DNA from: Pseudomonadota bacterium
GTDB taxonomy: Bacteria; Myxococcota_A; Bradymonadia; Bradymonadales; GCA-2716585
Reading direction: 5' to 3'
Length of the DNA stretch: 64,000 nucleotides
NCBI GenBank assembly: GCA_005804885.1
Contig: SYOX01000083.1
Coordinates: forward strand, 1-64,000
Shown here one piece after another: positions 43,504 through 51,395 of this stretch. A program made the position numbers and the translations under genes. Below the pieces are notes generated by a model. It worked only from the letters and a program-made list of their open reading frames with translations. It made no database searches and had not been told where the DNA came from. The stretch's first letter is position 1, and every line of letters begins with the position of its first letter.

Positions 43504-45455
43504 ATAGCCTCATATGGTAAAAAGTAGATTTTCTCGTCTCTCGGGCGATCGTCGTCAGAGCCGGCGCATAAGTAGAACAGGCCGTGGTCTGGATTAAAAC
43601 CTATGCATCCGCCAAGATTTCTAGCCTCATCCGTCAAAACAATATCTGCACTATCCACCCGATATATCGATGGGGCTACAGGTCCGAAAAACACGTAAGT
43701 CCTGATCTTGTCGCCCTCAAATCTGCCCGTAAGAAACAAATCGCCAAATCCGTCCCTATTAATGTCTTTAGAGGCTAAATTGTATCCCACTTTCTCTCTC
43801 TCTATACCCCATCCGATGAAAGAAATATTTATGTCCTCGGAGTATGTTAGCTGTGCAGGAGGTCCAATAATTAGGTATGTGCGACCGCGATCATACCCAC
43901 TGGGCGATGTCAGCATTAAATCGTCGAAACCGTCGTTATTTTGATCCTCAACGACTATTGCCCTATTACCAAGAGCGGATCCAATGTTGCTACCTGCGAC
44001 AACAGCATTGGCGCCGTCCAAACGATACCTGCCTTCCAATGGACCATAAAAGAGATAGGCTCCGCCCTGCACCAAAATATTTGTGGGTCGGCTTCCTTCA
44101 GCCCCAATCAAGATATCCGCGATCCCATCGCCATTGACGTCCCCTGAGTTGATGGGAGCACTCCCAGCGTTAGTGGCGGAGTCAAACTCAAACATGGCAT
44201 CGGCTTGAAGAAGCTCCGTTCGCTCTCGGAGCGGATTCAGCCACAGAGAAATACGACCCCTTAAAGTTGACGTAAAGACAAAATCATCGGCTCCATCATC
44301 ATTAATATCTCCTAATGAGTTGATGCCTGATCCGCTTATTAATGAGTTAGGAAGATAATCAATACGCCAATCAGGCTCGTTAACCCTTAAACAATCGAGG
44401 AGGCCTTCATGATAATGATCGCAATAAACCCCTTCTTGCACAGGGCCGAAGTAGATGCTATATCCAAGATAGTGATCGCTCGAAGCAACAATTACATCGT
44501 CGTATTGATCGCCATTAATATCTCCGAGCCCAACTTTAGCCGTTCTTTGAGCAAAATACACCTGGGCTTCACCAGCAAGGCTAATCTCTCGATCTCGGGG
44601 AAAAGGCCCGTACATCAAGAACGCACTTGAGGGGATGTCATTCTCCACCAGGATGTCAAAAAATCCATCGTTGTTAACATCACCTGTCGCCAAAAACGAA
44701 GTGGTAGAATAAAGATCGATGTCCCTGAAGGTGTGTACCGCATAGTCCTGTACCTGTCTCGTTCGAGAGGCCACGCAAGCGGGCTCACCCGCACAGATGA
44801 CCGTTTCGGTGTCCGTGCAGATATAATGATTACAGCCCCGACAAGACGAGCCTGGCTCGTGGGCCAGCTCCGCGCAGCCTCCACAGGCATTGATGCGCTC
44901 ATCTTCACAGCGCAGCGCGTTGTTCCCGTCGCACTGCAAGGTCCCATTCGAACAAAGACCACAAGGGCTGCCTGGTTCTTGCTCCAGTTGGGACTGACCA
45001 CCGCAAGCATTCAAGACCACACGGGCATCAGGCTCCACGTCAGCGAGATCAACGGCGGCATCTGTCTGGGCGTCTGGAACCCCTGGCTCTTCGTCGCTGG
45101 AGTCCAAGGCATCTGCCACCATGCTGTCGAGAACCTCAGCGTCCATGTCGCCCGAGTCAAAGACCTCCATTCCAAGGTCTGGCCCAACGTCCAGCACCTC
45201 CGTTTCTCCATCGCCTGGGTCAACCACGACATCCACCAGAGCGTCTGGGCTCTCAACATCTCCATCGTCGGGATCGTCCGCATCGCGTGGCGTGTTCGAT
45301 ACATCCGGCTCCACCGCACCCGAATCCAACGAACGCTCTCCTTGGCTCGTTGGCGGATCCGAACACCCCGCAGTAGACCAGCCAATCAAAAGCAAGCTCA
45401 GGGCCATCCGCCAAAGCGCAAATCCGACTCGTTGACTCTGAAGAAACCTTTTCAT
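43500..45455 (-). CDS. FG-GAP repeat lipoprotein with Cys-rich and acidic linker
   Basis: The protein has 651 residues. A signal peptide (FALWRMALSLLLIGWSTAGC) ends in a lipobox with Cys31. An Asp-rich linker (PDVSNTPRDADDPDDGDVES and more) is followed by two Cys-rich modules of the form NACGG-EPGSPC/EPGSSC. From about residue 240, seven FG-GAP/VCBS blades carry calcium sites such as GDVNNDGFFDILVEND, GDINGDQYDDVIVAS and DINRDGFGDLFLTG, with IYFGP-type strands. A surface-exposed seven-bladed propeller is expected. The 5' third is as GC-rich as the genome and the 3' part AT-rich, hinting at mosaic origin. It lies six bases after the frameshifted beta-helix gene. Confidence 0.88.
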   Translation of the reverse strand: MKRFLQSQRVGFALWRMALSLLLIGWSTAGCSDPPTSQGERSLDSGAVEPDVSNTPRDADDPDDGDVESPDALVDVVVDPGDGETEVLDVGPDLGMEVFDSGDMDAEVLDSMVADALDSSDEEPGVPDAQTDAAVDLADVEPDARVVLNACGGQSQLEQEPGSPCGLCSNGTLQCDGNNALRCEDERINACGGCAELAHEPGSSCRGCNHYICTDTETVICAGEPACVASRTRQVQDYAVHTFRDIDLYSTTSFLATGDVNNDGFFDILVENDIPSSAFLMYGPFPRDREISLAGEAQVYFAQRTAKVGLGDINGDQYDDVIVASSDHYLGYSIYFGPVQEGVYCDHYHEGLLDCLRVNEPDWRIDYLPNSLISGSGINSLGDINDDGADDFVFTSTLRGRISLWLNPLRERTELLQADAMFEFDSATNAGSAPINSGDVNGDGIADILIGAEGSRPTNILVQGGAYLFYGPLEGRYRLDGANAVVAGSNIGSALGNRAIVVEDQNNDGFDDLMLTSPSGYDRGRTYLIIGPPAQLTYSEDINISFIGWGIEREKVGYNLASKDINRDGFGDLFLTGRFEGDKIRTYVFFGPVAPSIYRVDSADIVLTDEARNLGGCIGFNPDHGLFYLCAGSDDDRPRDEKIYFLPYEAM

Positions 45456-45461
45456 CGACGG

Positions 45462-46817
45462 CTATTCCTGGTGGATCCTGGATAAAGCGGCCCACTGTGT
45501 TGAGTTTGATGTGCTGGTTCCTGATTGGACACACACCCACTCGTAGTCCTGACCAACTCGCGGCGTTGTCAACCTCCAGATATCGCCCTTCAGACCTGCA
45601 TCTGATGCCCGGGGTTCAGACGTTCCGTAAATCAAGCGCTGTCCAAGCGAATTGATCAATCCTATGGGTGGGCCATGAATGATGTTTTCTTCATTGGTGA
45701 GCGTTGTCGAAAGATGTGTGATCTTGATTCGTCTTGAATCACTGAGGAAAGACAGATAAGCAACACCTTCGTCGTCGGCCAACCTGGACAACTTCACATG
45801 GCCAATTCTAAGCAATGCTTCCGCCGTTGGATGAGCTAAAACTTCAATTCCAACTCTGGACTCCAGCAAGATTCCGTGGATCGTCGCCCTCAATCCGCAC
45901 TTATAAAAAAGAATTCCCTTGTGAAGACCACTTCCAAATCTACAGTCCTTGATTGAGAGTTCGCTCTGGCTAGAACTTGTGCCGACCGAAACTATACCAA
46001 TAAAGGTGTCTGTCAGCTGAATATTGTCAGAATTGTCCGACATTAAAAATTGACAACTCGCAAGAGATATATACCCTTTGGCGTCTTCGGATTCAGGCCA
46101 AGCGAGCGTGAGCGCTGTCACAGCCTTGCTTCGCGAACCCGCGCCACGATGAATTATGAAATCACAATTAGCGAGCGAGTAAAAATTTGACCCCGTGATT
46201 AGCGCTGATTTGTGAATATTGAATTCACAATTAGAGAACTTTGCCCTTCCTTCATCTCCTTTTAAGGTGAGCCCGTTGGACAATGTATTGGTAAACAACA
46301 GAGATGCCTGGTTGAATTGTGCTTCAATAGAACCAAACATTGAATTGCTGATAAAAGCCGTGCCGAATTGATCCTCTCCCTCCGGGACCAGTGAAAGCGA
46401 CTCCAAGCGCAGTGTACCATCACACACAAAATTAGAAACTTGAAGGGACGTACCGTCAAGCATCCCATGAATCGAAGTGGCAACACCAAAAGCACGGCTG
46501 TTGATGACTTGTAACCGGAGCCCAGCGAGCGCCGTCAAGCCGACAAGGGAAGAATTCATAAAAGAGCAGTTGGACACCAGAACGTGGACTGGAAGATCTC
46601 CGGGCTCCAGAGTCAGTAAGCTCGTAGACTCAACATCATCAGAATCAATGTTGCCAAGATCGTCTTGATCGCCAAATGTGAATCCATAAATGGTGGTCAA
46701 GAGAGATAAGTCGACAGTGTGTGTCGCGATACGTGATGGCGAGAGATCCGTAAATCTCCGTGCCTTCTCCAAGATAGGTCTTCCCAAAAGGAAGTCTGAC
46801 TGTTCTGCTGAACACAT
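45462..46817 (-). CDS. Beta-helix protein, C-terminal part (frameshifted from 46645-47262)
   Basis: This frame holds about 451 residues with no convincing ribosome-binding site at its first ATG. It continues the fold of the upstream frame: YGFTFGDQDDLG, then repeated FISNSMFGS, FSNCEFNIHKSAL, LANCDFIIHRG and IKDCRFGSG rungs. The end, GLKGDIWRL then YEWVCVQSGTS and TQWAAL, is a C-terminal motif I associate with tailspike-type proteins (GD...GWVC..GT...W). The two frames would join as one 600-residue protein if a GT unit were added at 46717-46724. It may therefore be a broken gene or phase-variable. Confidence 0.8.
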   Translation of the reverse strand: MCSAEQSDFLLGRPILEKARRFTDLSPSRIATHTVDLSLLTTIYGFTFGDQDDLGNIDSDDVESTSLLTLEPGDLPVHVLVSNCSFMNSSLVGLTALAGLRLQVINSRAFGVATSIHGMLDGTSLQVSNFVCDGTLRLESLSLVPEGEDQFGTAFISNSMFGSIEAQFNQASLLFTNTLSNGLTLKGDEGRAKFSNCEFNIHKSALITGSNFYSLANCDFIIHRGAGSRSKAVTALTLAWPESEDAKGYISLASCQFLMSDNSDNIQLTDTFIGIVSVGTSSSQSELSIKDCRFGSGLHKGILFYKCGLRATIHGILLESRVGIEVLAHPTAEALLRIGHVKLSRLADDEGVAYLSFLSDSRRIKITHLSTTLTNEENIIHGPPIGLINSLGQRLIYGTSEPRASDAGLKGDIWRLTTPRVGQDYEWVCVQSGTSTSNSTQWAALSRIHQE

Positions 46818-47262
46818 ACTGACCAGAGATGAACCGAATGATTCCTGGGCCGCGCGGGAGGCTCTTGAGCATGAAGCTCATCCCACTGCTGTTCCCATCC
46901 GCAAGTGATTGAATGTTGTCGTTGACGCCAGAAAGTACCGATACACCCCACCACTGAGGGAAAATCTCGCTCCTGTGATTCCCGAGGCGAAATTTCCCAC
47001 TTCCAGATGTTTGAAAGATTTGGTGAGGACCCGCCTGAATGTGGCCATGAATCACAACAATGGCATTGCTGGCAACAAGAGTGGCTGCTTGATCAAAAAT
47101 AATCTGAACGCTTTCGGGTATGTCGATGGAGGCTGTCAGAATGTGAGTGCCGTTCGAGAGAAAGACTGACCCCCCCCCCCTTTGCAAAATTCCGCCAATA
47201 ACCCTCCGAAGAGATATCTCACTCTCGCCACCAGAGGGTATAATGTTCCAGAATTCTGCCAT
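46645..47262 (-). CDS. Beta-helix protein, N-terminal part, truncated by frameshift
   Basis: The protein has 205 residues. The first 165 match the start of a beta-helix protein: IGGILQRGGGSVFLSNGTHI, FDQAATLVASNAIVVIHGHI and QAGPHQIF, then IFPQWWGV, parallel to YPQWWGA of the large gene. The last 25 residues are out of frame and basic. At codons 28-31 the coding strand has eleven consecutive G (47170-47180). The frame passes to that of 45462-46817 near 46720. There is no ribosome-binding site. A -10-like TATAGA ends six bases before the ATG, which suggests a leaderless message. First gene of the island operon. Confidence 0.75.
   Translation of the reverse strand: MAEFWNIIPSGGESEISLRRVIGGILQRGGGSVFLSNGTHILTASIDIPESVQIIFDQAATLVASNAIVVIHGHIQAGPHQIFQTSGSGKFRLGNHRSEIFPQWWGVSVLSGVNDNIQSLADGNSSGMSFMLKSLPRGPGIIRFISGQYVFSRTVRLPFGKTYLGEGTEIYGSLAITYRDTHCRLISLDHHLWIHIWRSRRSWQH
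46717..46724. repeat. (GT)4 run at the frameshift site
   Basis: On the coding strand this reads ACACACAC inside CGACACACACTGTCG. Adding one AC restores a single frame through R-D-T-H-T-V-D-L-S-L-L. A four-unit run is short for slippage but lies exactly at the change of frame. Confidence 0.7.
47170..47180. repeat. Poly-C/poly-G tract of 11 in coding sequence
   Basis: Eleven C on the plus strand, so G11 in the beta-helix gene about 85 bases after its start, encoding Arg-Gly-Gly-Gly. It is the longest homopolymer I noticed in the window and is a classic substrate for slipped-strand mispairing. Confidence 0.9.
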
Positions 47263-47268
47263 AGGTAT

Positions 47269-47297
47269 TCTATAGGTGGCGCTCTTCAGGGTATGAA
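47269..47297 (-). promoter_or_regulatory. Candidate leaderless promoter of the island operon
   Basis: On the minus strand TTCATA (47297-47292), 17 bases, TATAGA (47274-47269). Transcription would begin at or one base from the ATG (47262). Four and five of six consensus matches. There is no ribosome-binding site ahead of that ATG, consistent with leaderless translation. Confidence 0.4.
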
Positions 47298-47772
47298 AAA
47301 ACCCCGATTCCCTTGTTGCGGTGCTTTAACCATAAGCGGCTGGCCCGTACCGGCTTTATCCCCATCTTCTCTCAGCATAGGCAAGCCCATCTCGACTGTC
47401 AAGCCTTGAAATCGAGCGCTTACCCACACGTCACAGGTTCGCTCAGTGAAGGCCCTCCAGCAGAGTTCTCGCAGGCTGATGGCCTCAATGCAATGAGTCA
47501 TCGAGCCCGTCAGTGACGTTGTTCTCTTGCATCACGAGGCAAGGGTTCCGCTGTCGAGGGGGGCCACAGGACGCCCTGTCTGGCGTCCCGAAGGGATCTT
47601 GGAGGCCGTCCTTGCCCCCCCCTCCAGGTCCTCGTTCGTTGAGCAAACCTGAGTGCAGACCTGCCCGCCGCCTCAGCATCCTTGTGCGCCCGGCAGGTTG
47701 GCGGTAACATACGCGCAGTTTGCCCCCGTTGACAACGCACGTCCTGCTCTGCGCGCACCGCAGCAACCTCTC
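47298..47772. other. Island boundary with repeat copies and small hairpins
   Basis: Contains CAGGTTCGCTCAGTGAA (47434-47450), a related inverted copy (47635-47651, two changes) and GGACGCC-N6-GGCGTCC (47569-47588). The two motif copies point at each other 200 bases apart, as ends of a small element might. No gene is supported. Confidence 0.55.
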
Positions 47773-48249
47773 ATGCCCCACACCCCCGACAAGAACATCG
47801 CGCGCGCCCTGTCGACCTCGCCCTGCTTCGCCGGCCTGAGCCAGAGCGCCCTGGGCGTCGTGGCCGAGGCCGCCGTCGCAGCCCGCTTCGAGGCCGGCCA
47901 GTTCCTCCTGCGCGAGGGGCAGGCCGCCGATCGCTTCTTCGTCCTGCTCCAGGGCCGCGTCGCCATCGAGCTGCGCTCCTCCAACCGCGGCCAGGTCATC
48001 ATCCAGACCCTCGAAGAGGGCGACGTCGTCGGCCTGAGCTGGCTCCACCCCCCCCAACGCTGGATCTTCGACGCACAGGCCCTGACCTTCATCGACGCCC
48101 TGTCCATCGACGCCGACGCCATCATGGCGGCCTGCCGCCTCGACCCCGCCCTCGGCCTCGACCTCATGCACCGCTTCGCCGGCTGCGCCATCGACCAGCT
48201 CCAGGCCGCCCGCCTCCAGCTCCTCGAGTTCTACGGCGTCAAGGGCTGA
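47773..48249 (+). CDS. Cyclic nucleotide-binding domain protein
   Basis: The protein has 158 residues. It is one Crp-type cNMP-binding barrel: FAGLSQSALGVVAEAAVAARF, GQFLLREGQAADRFFVLLQG, VIIQTLEEGDVVGLSWLHPP and a C-helix (ALGLDLMHRFAGCAIDQLQA). It lacks a helix-turn-helix, so it is no transcription factor by itself. The phosphate-binding cassette (GLSWL) is partly altered. The ATG is inferred from similarity to other starts; no strong ribosome-binding site is present. Its stop overlaps the convergent membrane-protein gene by 11 bases. Confidence 0.85.
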   Translation: MPHTPDKNIARALSTSPCFAGLSQSALGVVAEAAVAARFEAGQFLLREGQAADRFFVLLQGRVAIELRSSNRGQVIIQTLEEGDVVGLSWLHPPQRWIFDAQALTFIDALSIDADAIMAACRLDPALGLDLMHRFAGCAIDQLQAARLQLLEFYGVKG

Positions 48250-49513
48250 ACCCGCCGACCCCCTCGGGCAACAACCCCTCAAGCCCCCTCGGGAACTTCG
48301 CACCCACCCGCTCCGCCAGCGCCTCCACCTCCCGTGCCAGCGCCCGATCCGAGGGCGGCATCAACCTCAACAGGTTCAACTCCCGCTCACAGCAACCCTC
48401 GACCGACCCCGCGCAGATCCCCTCCAGCACCCCCATGAACACCCGCCCAAAGACCTCCGGCGAGACCCCGCCGCCCTTCTCCAGGCGCGCCAAGGCGATG
48501 ACCTCCCCCGTGGCGTAGGTGACCGGCCGATCCGCGCACTGCGCCTTGTAACGATCGACGATCCCGGCCACCAGCGCCTCCTCCCGACACGCGCCCTCAT
48601 GCGCCGACCACGGCGCCCGCGCCCAGCCCTCATCCCCCCACTTGAGCAGCCGCGACGCGCAGCCCATCACCCGACAACACCTCGCCGAATGATCGCAGAC
48701 CTCCCCCATCACCGCCTCGACCAGCGCCCTCGATCCCGCCTCCGTCACCTCGGGCCGCGCCTTGAGCCCATGCAGCAGCAGCGCGAAGAACACCGCGTCG
48801 CTGTCCTCCCACCGCCTCACCCGGTGCCCCTCGTCCCCAAGGCGATCGCACCGCGCCAGCGCCACCCCCCGCTCGTAGGCGTTGACCGCGATCTCGCGCC
48901 CCGCGCACTCCCCCTCCACCGCCCTCGCCAGCGCCCCCTCCATCTCCGGCGCCAGACGCCAGTCCTGCAACCGCGCCGCACACACCGTCGGCCTGCACGC
49001 CTCCGGCTTGCGCGCGCAGACCCCCTCGATGACGCCCGCCGTCAGCCGCGCCCGATCCGCAGGCCCCAGCCGCTCGTAGCCCAGCATGCCCCTGAGCGCA
49101 GCCAGGTGCGAGAGCCGCGCCGCGTCCGGCCCCTCCAGCATCACCTCATAGGCCCTCGCGCCCTCCTCGACCCGGTGCGGGAAGCTGCCCAGGTGCGCGC
49201 GCACCGCCTCCGGGCCCTCCAGCCCTCGCCCGCTGAGCCACTCCCGCCCCCAGATCACGCCGCTCAACCCCACCAGCAATGCCAGCACGATCCCCGCCAG
49301 CGCCCTGCCCGCGACGCGACGCTCCAACCCCAGCGAGGCCGCCACCCCCGCGCTCCCCAGGCCCAGCGCGCACAGCAGCGCGACCGAGATCCCCGGAAAC
49401 CAGCCCGGCCAGCTCACCCGCCCGTCGACGACCAGCGCGACCCCGAGAACCGCGAGCACCACCCAAGCGACGATCGACAAGATCACGACCGCCCACATCC
49501 GAAGCTCACCCAT
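48239..49513 (-). CDS. Membrane protein with Cys-pair helical repeat domain
   Basis: The protein has 424 residues from the ATG with GAAGGGG upstream. Three hydrophobic helices at the start (MWAVVILSIVAWVVLAVLGV, then GISVALLCALGLGSAGVAA, then LAGIVLALLVGLSGVIWG) precede a long helical region. That region has recurring Cys sites: GVCARKPEACRPTVCAARL, GECAGRE, VCDHSARCCRVMGCASRLL and GICAGSVEGCCEREL. The spacing repeats roughly every 90-130 residues, suggesting duplicated modules with disulfides outside the cytoplasm. Family unknown. Confidence 0.7.
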   Translation of the reverse strand: MGELRMWAVVILSIVAWVVLAVLGVALVVDGRVSWPGWFPGISVALLCALGLGSAGVAASLGLERRVAGRALAGIVLALLVGLSGVIWGREWLSGRGLEGPEAVRAHLGSFPHRVEEGARAYEVMLEGPDAARLSHLAALRGMLGYERLGPADRARLTAGVIEGVCARKPEACRPTVCAARLQDWRLAPEMEGALARAVEGECAGREIAVNAYERGVALARCDRLGDEGHRVRRWEDSDAVFFALLLHGLKARPEVTEAGSRALVEAVMGEVCDHSARCCRVMGCASRLLKWGDEGWARAPWSAHEGACREEALVAGIVDRYKAQCADRPVTYATGEVIALARLEKGGGVSPEVFGRVFMGVLEGICAGSVEGCCERELNLLRLMPPSDRALAREVEALAERVGAKFPRGLEGLLPEGVGGFSP

Positions 49514-49617
49514 GGCCCCTTCAGGCTTCACTGACCACCTCCACCCCTTGCCCCGCTTCAAAGCCGACGACCGCCCGACGCCCTCCCGATTCTTGACGCG
49601 CGCTCAGGCCACAGGGA

Positions 49618-51054
49618 ATGTCCATCCTCGACGGCTCGAACGCAACCCGGCGCAGCGATTCGGGAATGCGCCGCGCCCCCTGGATCTTCCACCTCCTGCG
49701 ACGAGGCCCCGCCGATACGCCCATGAGCCACCGCATGCGCCACGCACCCCCAACAACCACGACCCGCACCCTGGCCCACTGGCGACGCCTGGCCCGCCGC
49801 GCCCTCGCCCACGCCGTCCAGCAGGATCAGCGCTGGTCGGCGCTGCGCGCCGCAGACCGGCCCACGCTGTTGATGTGGACCGCCACCGTCGCCCTCGGCC
49901 TCCTGACCTTGCCGGCCTTGGCCGCGCCGACCGGCTCGGCGCGCGGGTGGCTCCTGCTCGCGACCGCGCTGGCGATCACCGCGCCCGCCTTCGCGTGGTG
50001 GCTCCGGGGGCTCTACGGCGACAACGCCGCCGAGATCCGAAGCCGGCGCGCCGCGCTGGCGCGCCTGGAGGCGCTGCGCGGCGCGCTGGGCGACGATCAC
50101 CCCCTGGAGATCGCCCAGCGCGCCAACGGAGAGGTCGCCTTGACCCTTCACCTCTCAGGCGGCGCCCTGACCGCCGCGCTGCCGCCCGACAACGCCGCGC
50201 CCGCGCGCCTGTCATGGCGCCCAGACCCCGGCTCTCCCACCTCGCCCCTGCCCGCGCGCCTTGAGCGCGCCTCCCATGTCGGGGCATGGCGCCTCGGCGC
50301 CGCGCGCATGGTCGACGGGCAGATCCAGTGGAACGCCGAGGCGCCCGCGTGGATGAAGGCCAGGGGCCCCGAGGCTCACGACAGCCTGCTGCGGCAGACG
50401 CTCGGGCTCGTCGATCCGACGCTGGACCCCTTCGAGGGCGAGGGGGCCGCGCGCCGCATCGCGACAGGGCCGGTGGAGAGCCCTCGAGCGACGGTGATCC
50501 CGCCCGTCGCGGCGATCGCCATCGGCGCGACGCTGGCCCTCTCGGCGGCGACGGCGGGGTTGGCTCTTGGGTTGCGGCACTTCGGGCACGAGGCCGTCGC
50601 CGGGTTGACGCCAGCTCCGCTGATGTGGGAGGCGCTGCCTGTCGCGCTGACGATCTCGGGCGTCGGGGCGACCGTCGCGCTGATCGCAGCCGCGGTGTCC
50701 CTCAACATCGCGAGGAGGGAGAGAGCGGCTGCGGCGCCGCCGCGCGACCAGGCGCTCTGGATCGACGGCCTGGGGGCGCGGCTGGAGATCGGCGAGGGCT
50801 CCGCGGCCGGCGAGATCGCGTGGGGGAGGCCCTTCCAGAGCGATCTCTGGCGCGTCGGCGAGCCGGGCGCGGGGATCGCGAGGGCGGCGCTTGAGCTCCG
50901 CCAGGAGGGATGCCGGATCGTCGTCGGCGCCGACCTGCCCGAGGCGGCGCTGCCGGCCAGCGCGCGGCGCCTCGACCTCGACCATCTGGTCGTCGACGCG
51001 GCGACCTTCGTCGAGATCCAGAGCCTCGTTGAGCGCGCGCACCAGCTTTCTTGA
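49618..51054 (+). CDS. Hypothetical membrane protein, two helix pairs
   Basis: The protein has up to 478 residues; the start is uncertain (49618 or 49723). Helices lie at about 82-102 and 108-130 and again near 290-315 and 335-360. A soluble domain with LEIAQRANGEVALTLHLSGG sits between. The C-terminal cytoplasmic part (WIDGLGARLEIGEGS) ends VEIQSLVERAHQLS. No motif is recognised. The opposite strand is also open, but this frame has the helices. It is divergent from the Cys-pair membrane gene across about 100 bases. Confidence 0.6.
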   Translation: MSILDGSNATRRSDSGMRRAPWIFHLLRRGPADTPMSHRMRHAPPTTTTRTLAHWRRLARRALAHAVQQDQRWSALRAADRPTLLMWTATVALGLLTLPALAAPTGSARGWLLLATALAITAPAFAWWLRGLYGDNAAEIRSRRAALARLEALRGALGDDHPLEIAQRANGEVALTLHLSGGALTAALPPDNAAPARLSWRPDPGSPTSPLPARLERASHVGAWRLGAARMVDGQIQWNAEAPAWMKARGPEAHDSLLRQTLGLVDPTLDPFEGEGAARRIATGPVESPRATVIPPVAAIAIGATLALSAATAGLALGLRHFGHEAVAGLTPAPLMWEALPVALTISGVGATVALIAAAVSLNIARRERAAAAPPRDQALWIDGLGARLEIGEGSAAGEIAWGRPFQSDLWRVGEPGAGIARAALELRQEGCRIVVGADLPEAALPASARRLDLDHLVVDAATFVEIQSLVERAHQLS

Positions 51055-51127
51055 TCGCCAGAATCATACCGATCAGGGTATGTAAATCATTGAAGACATA
51101 TCGTCGGCGCACTTGTCCATCGCTTCA

Positions 51128-51333
51128 CACTCCACCCCCTGTGCCCCTCGGGGGGGGACGCTCGTCGTGGGGACTCGGGTGGAGTGCCGATCCACCTCCT
51201 CCCGTAATTCAAGCGTCCCCCCTCCTTGCGGAGAGGGGGACAGGGGGTGGAGTGAGCCCGGCGCCCCGAATTTTCACCGCGCGCCTTGAAAAACAGGGGG
51301 CCTCGCCCCGGCCGCCCCTGTGCAGCGGGGGTG
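51128..51333. repeat. Inverted repeat element in intergenic region
   Basis: CACTCCACCCCCTGTGCCCCTC-GGGGGGGACGC (51128-51161) is matched in reverse by 51213-51254, with a third related CCCCTGTGCAGCGGGGGTGGAG at about 51312-51333. Translated in any frame it gives PPPVPL/RGG-type strings, as seen in many dispersed bacterial repeats. It fills the gap 51055-51395 together with AT-rich sequence near 51060-51100. Confidence 0.7.
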
Positions 51334-51395
51334 GAGATCGATGGCTTGATCTTTGCTGAGGACAGCGGGCGGACTTGAGATGGGGAGGCGTGCGC

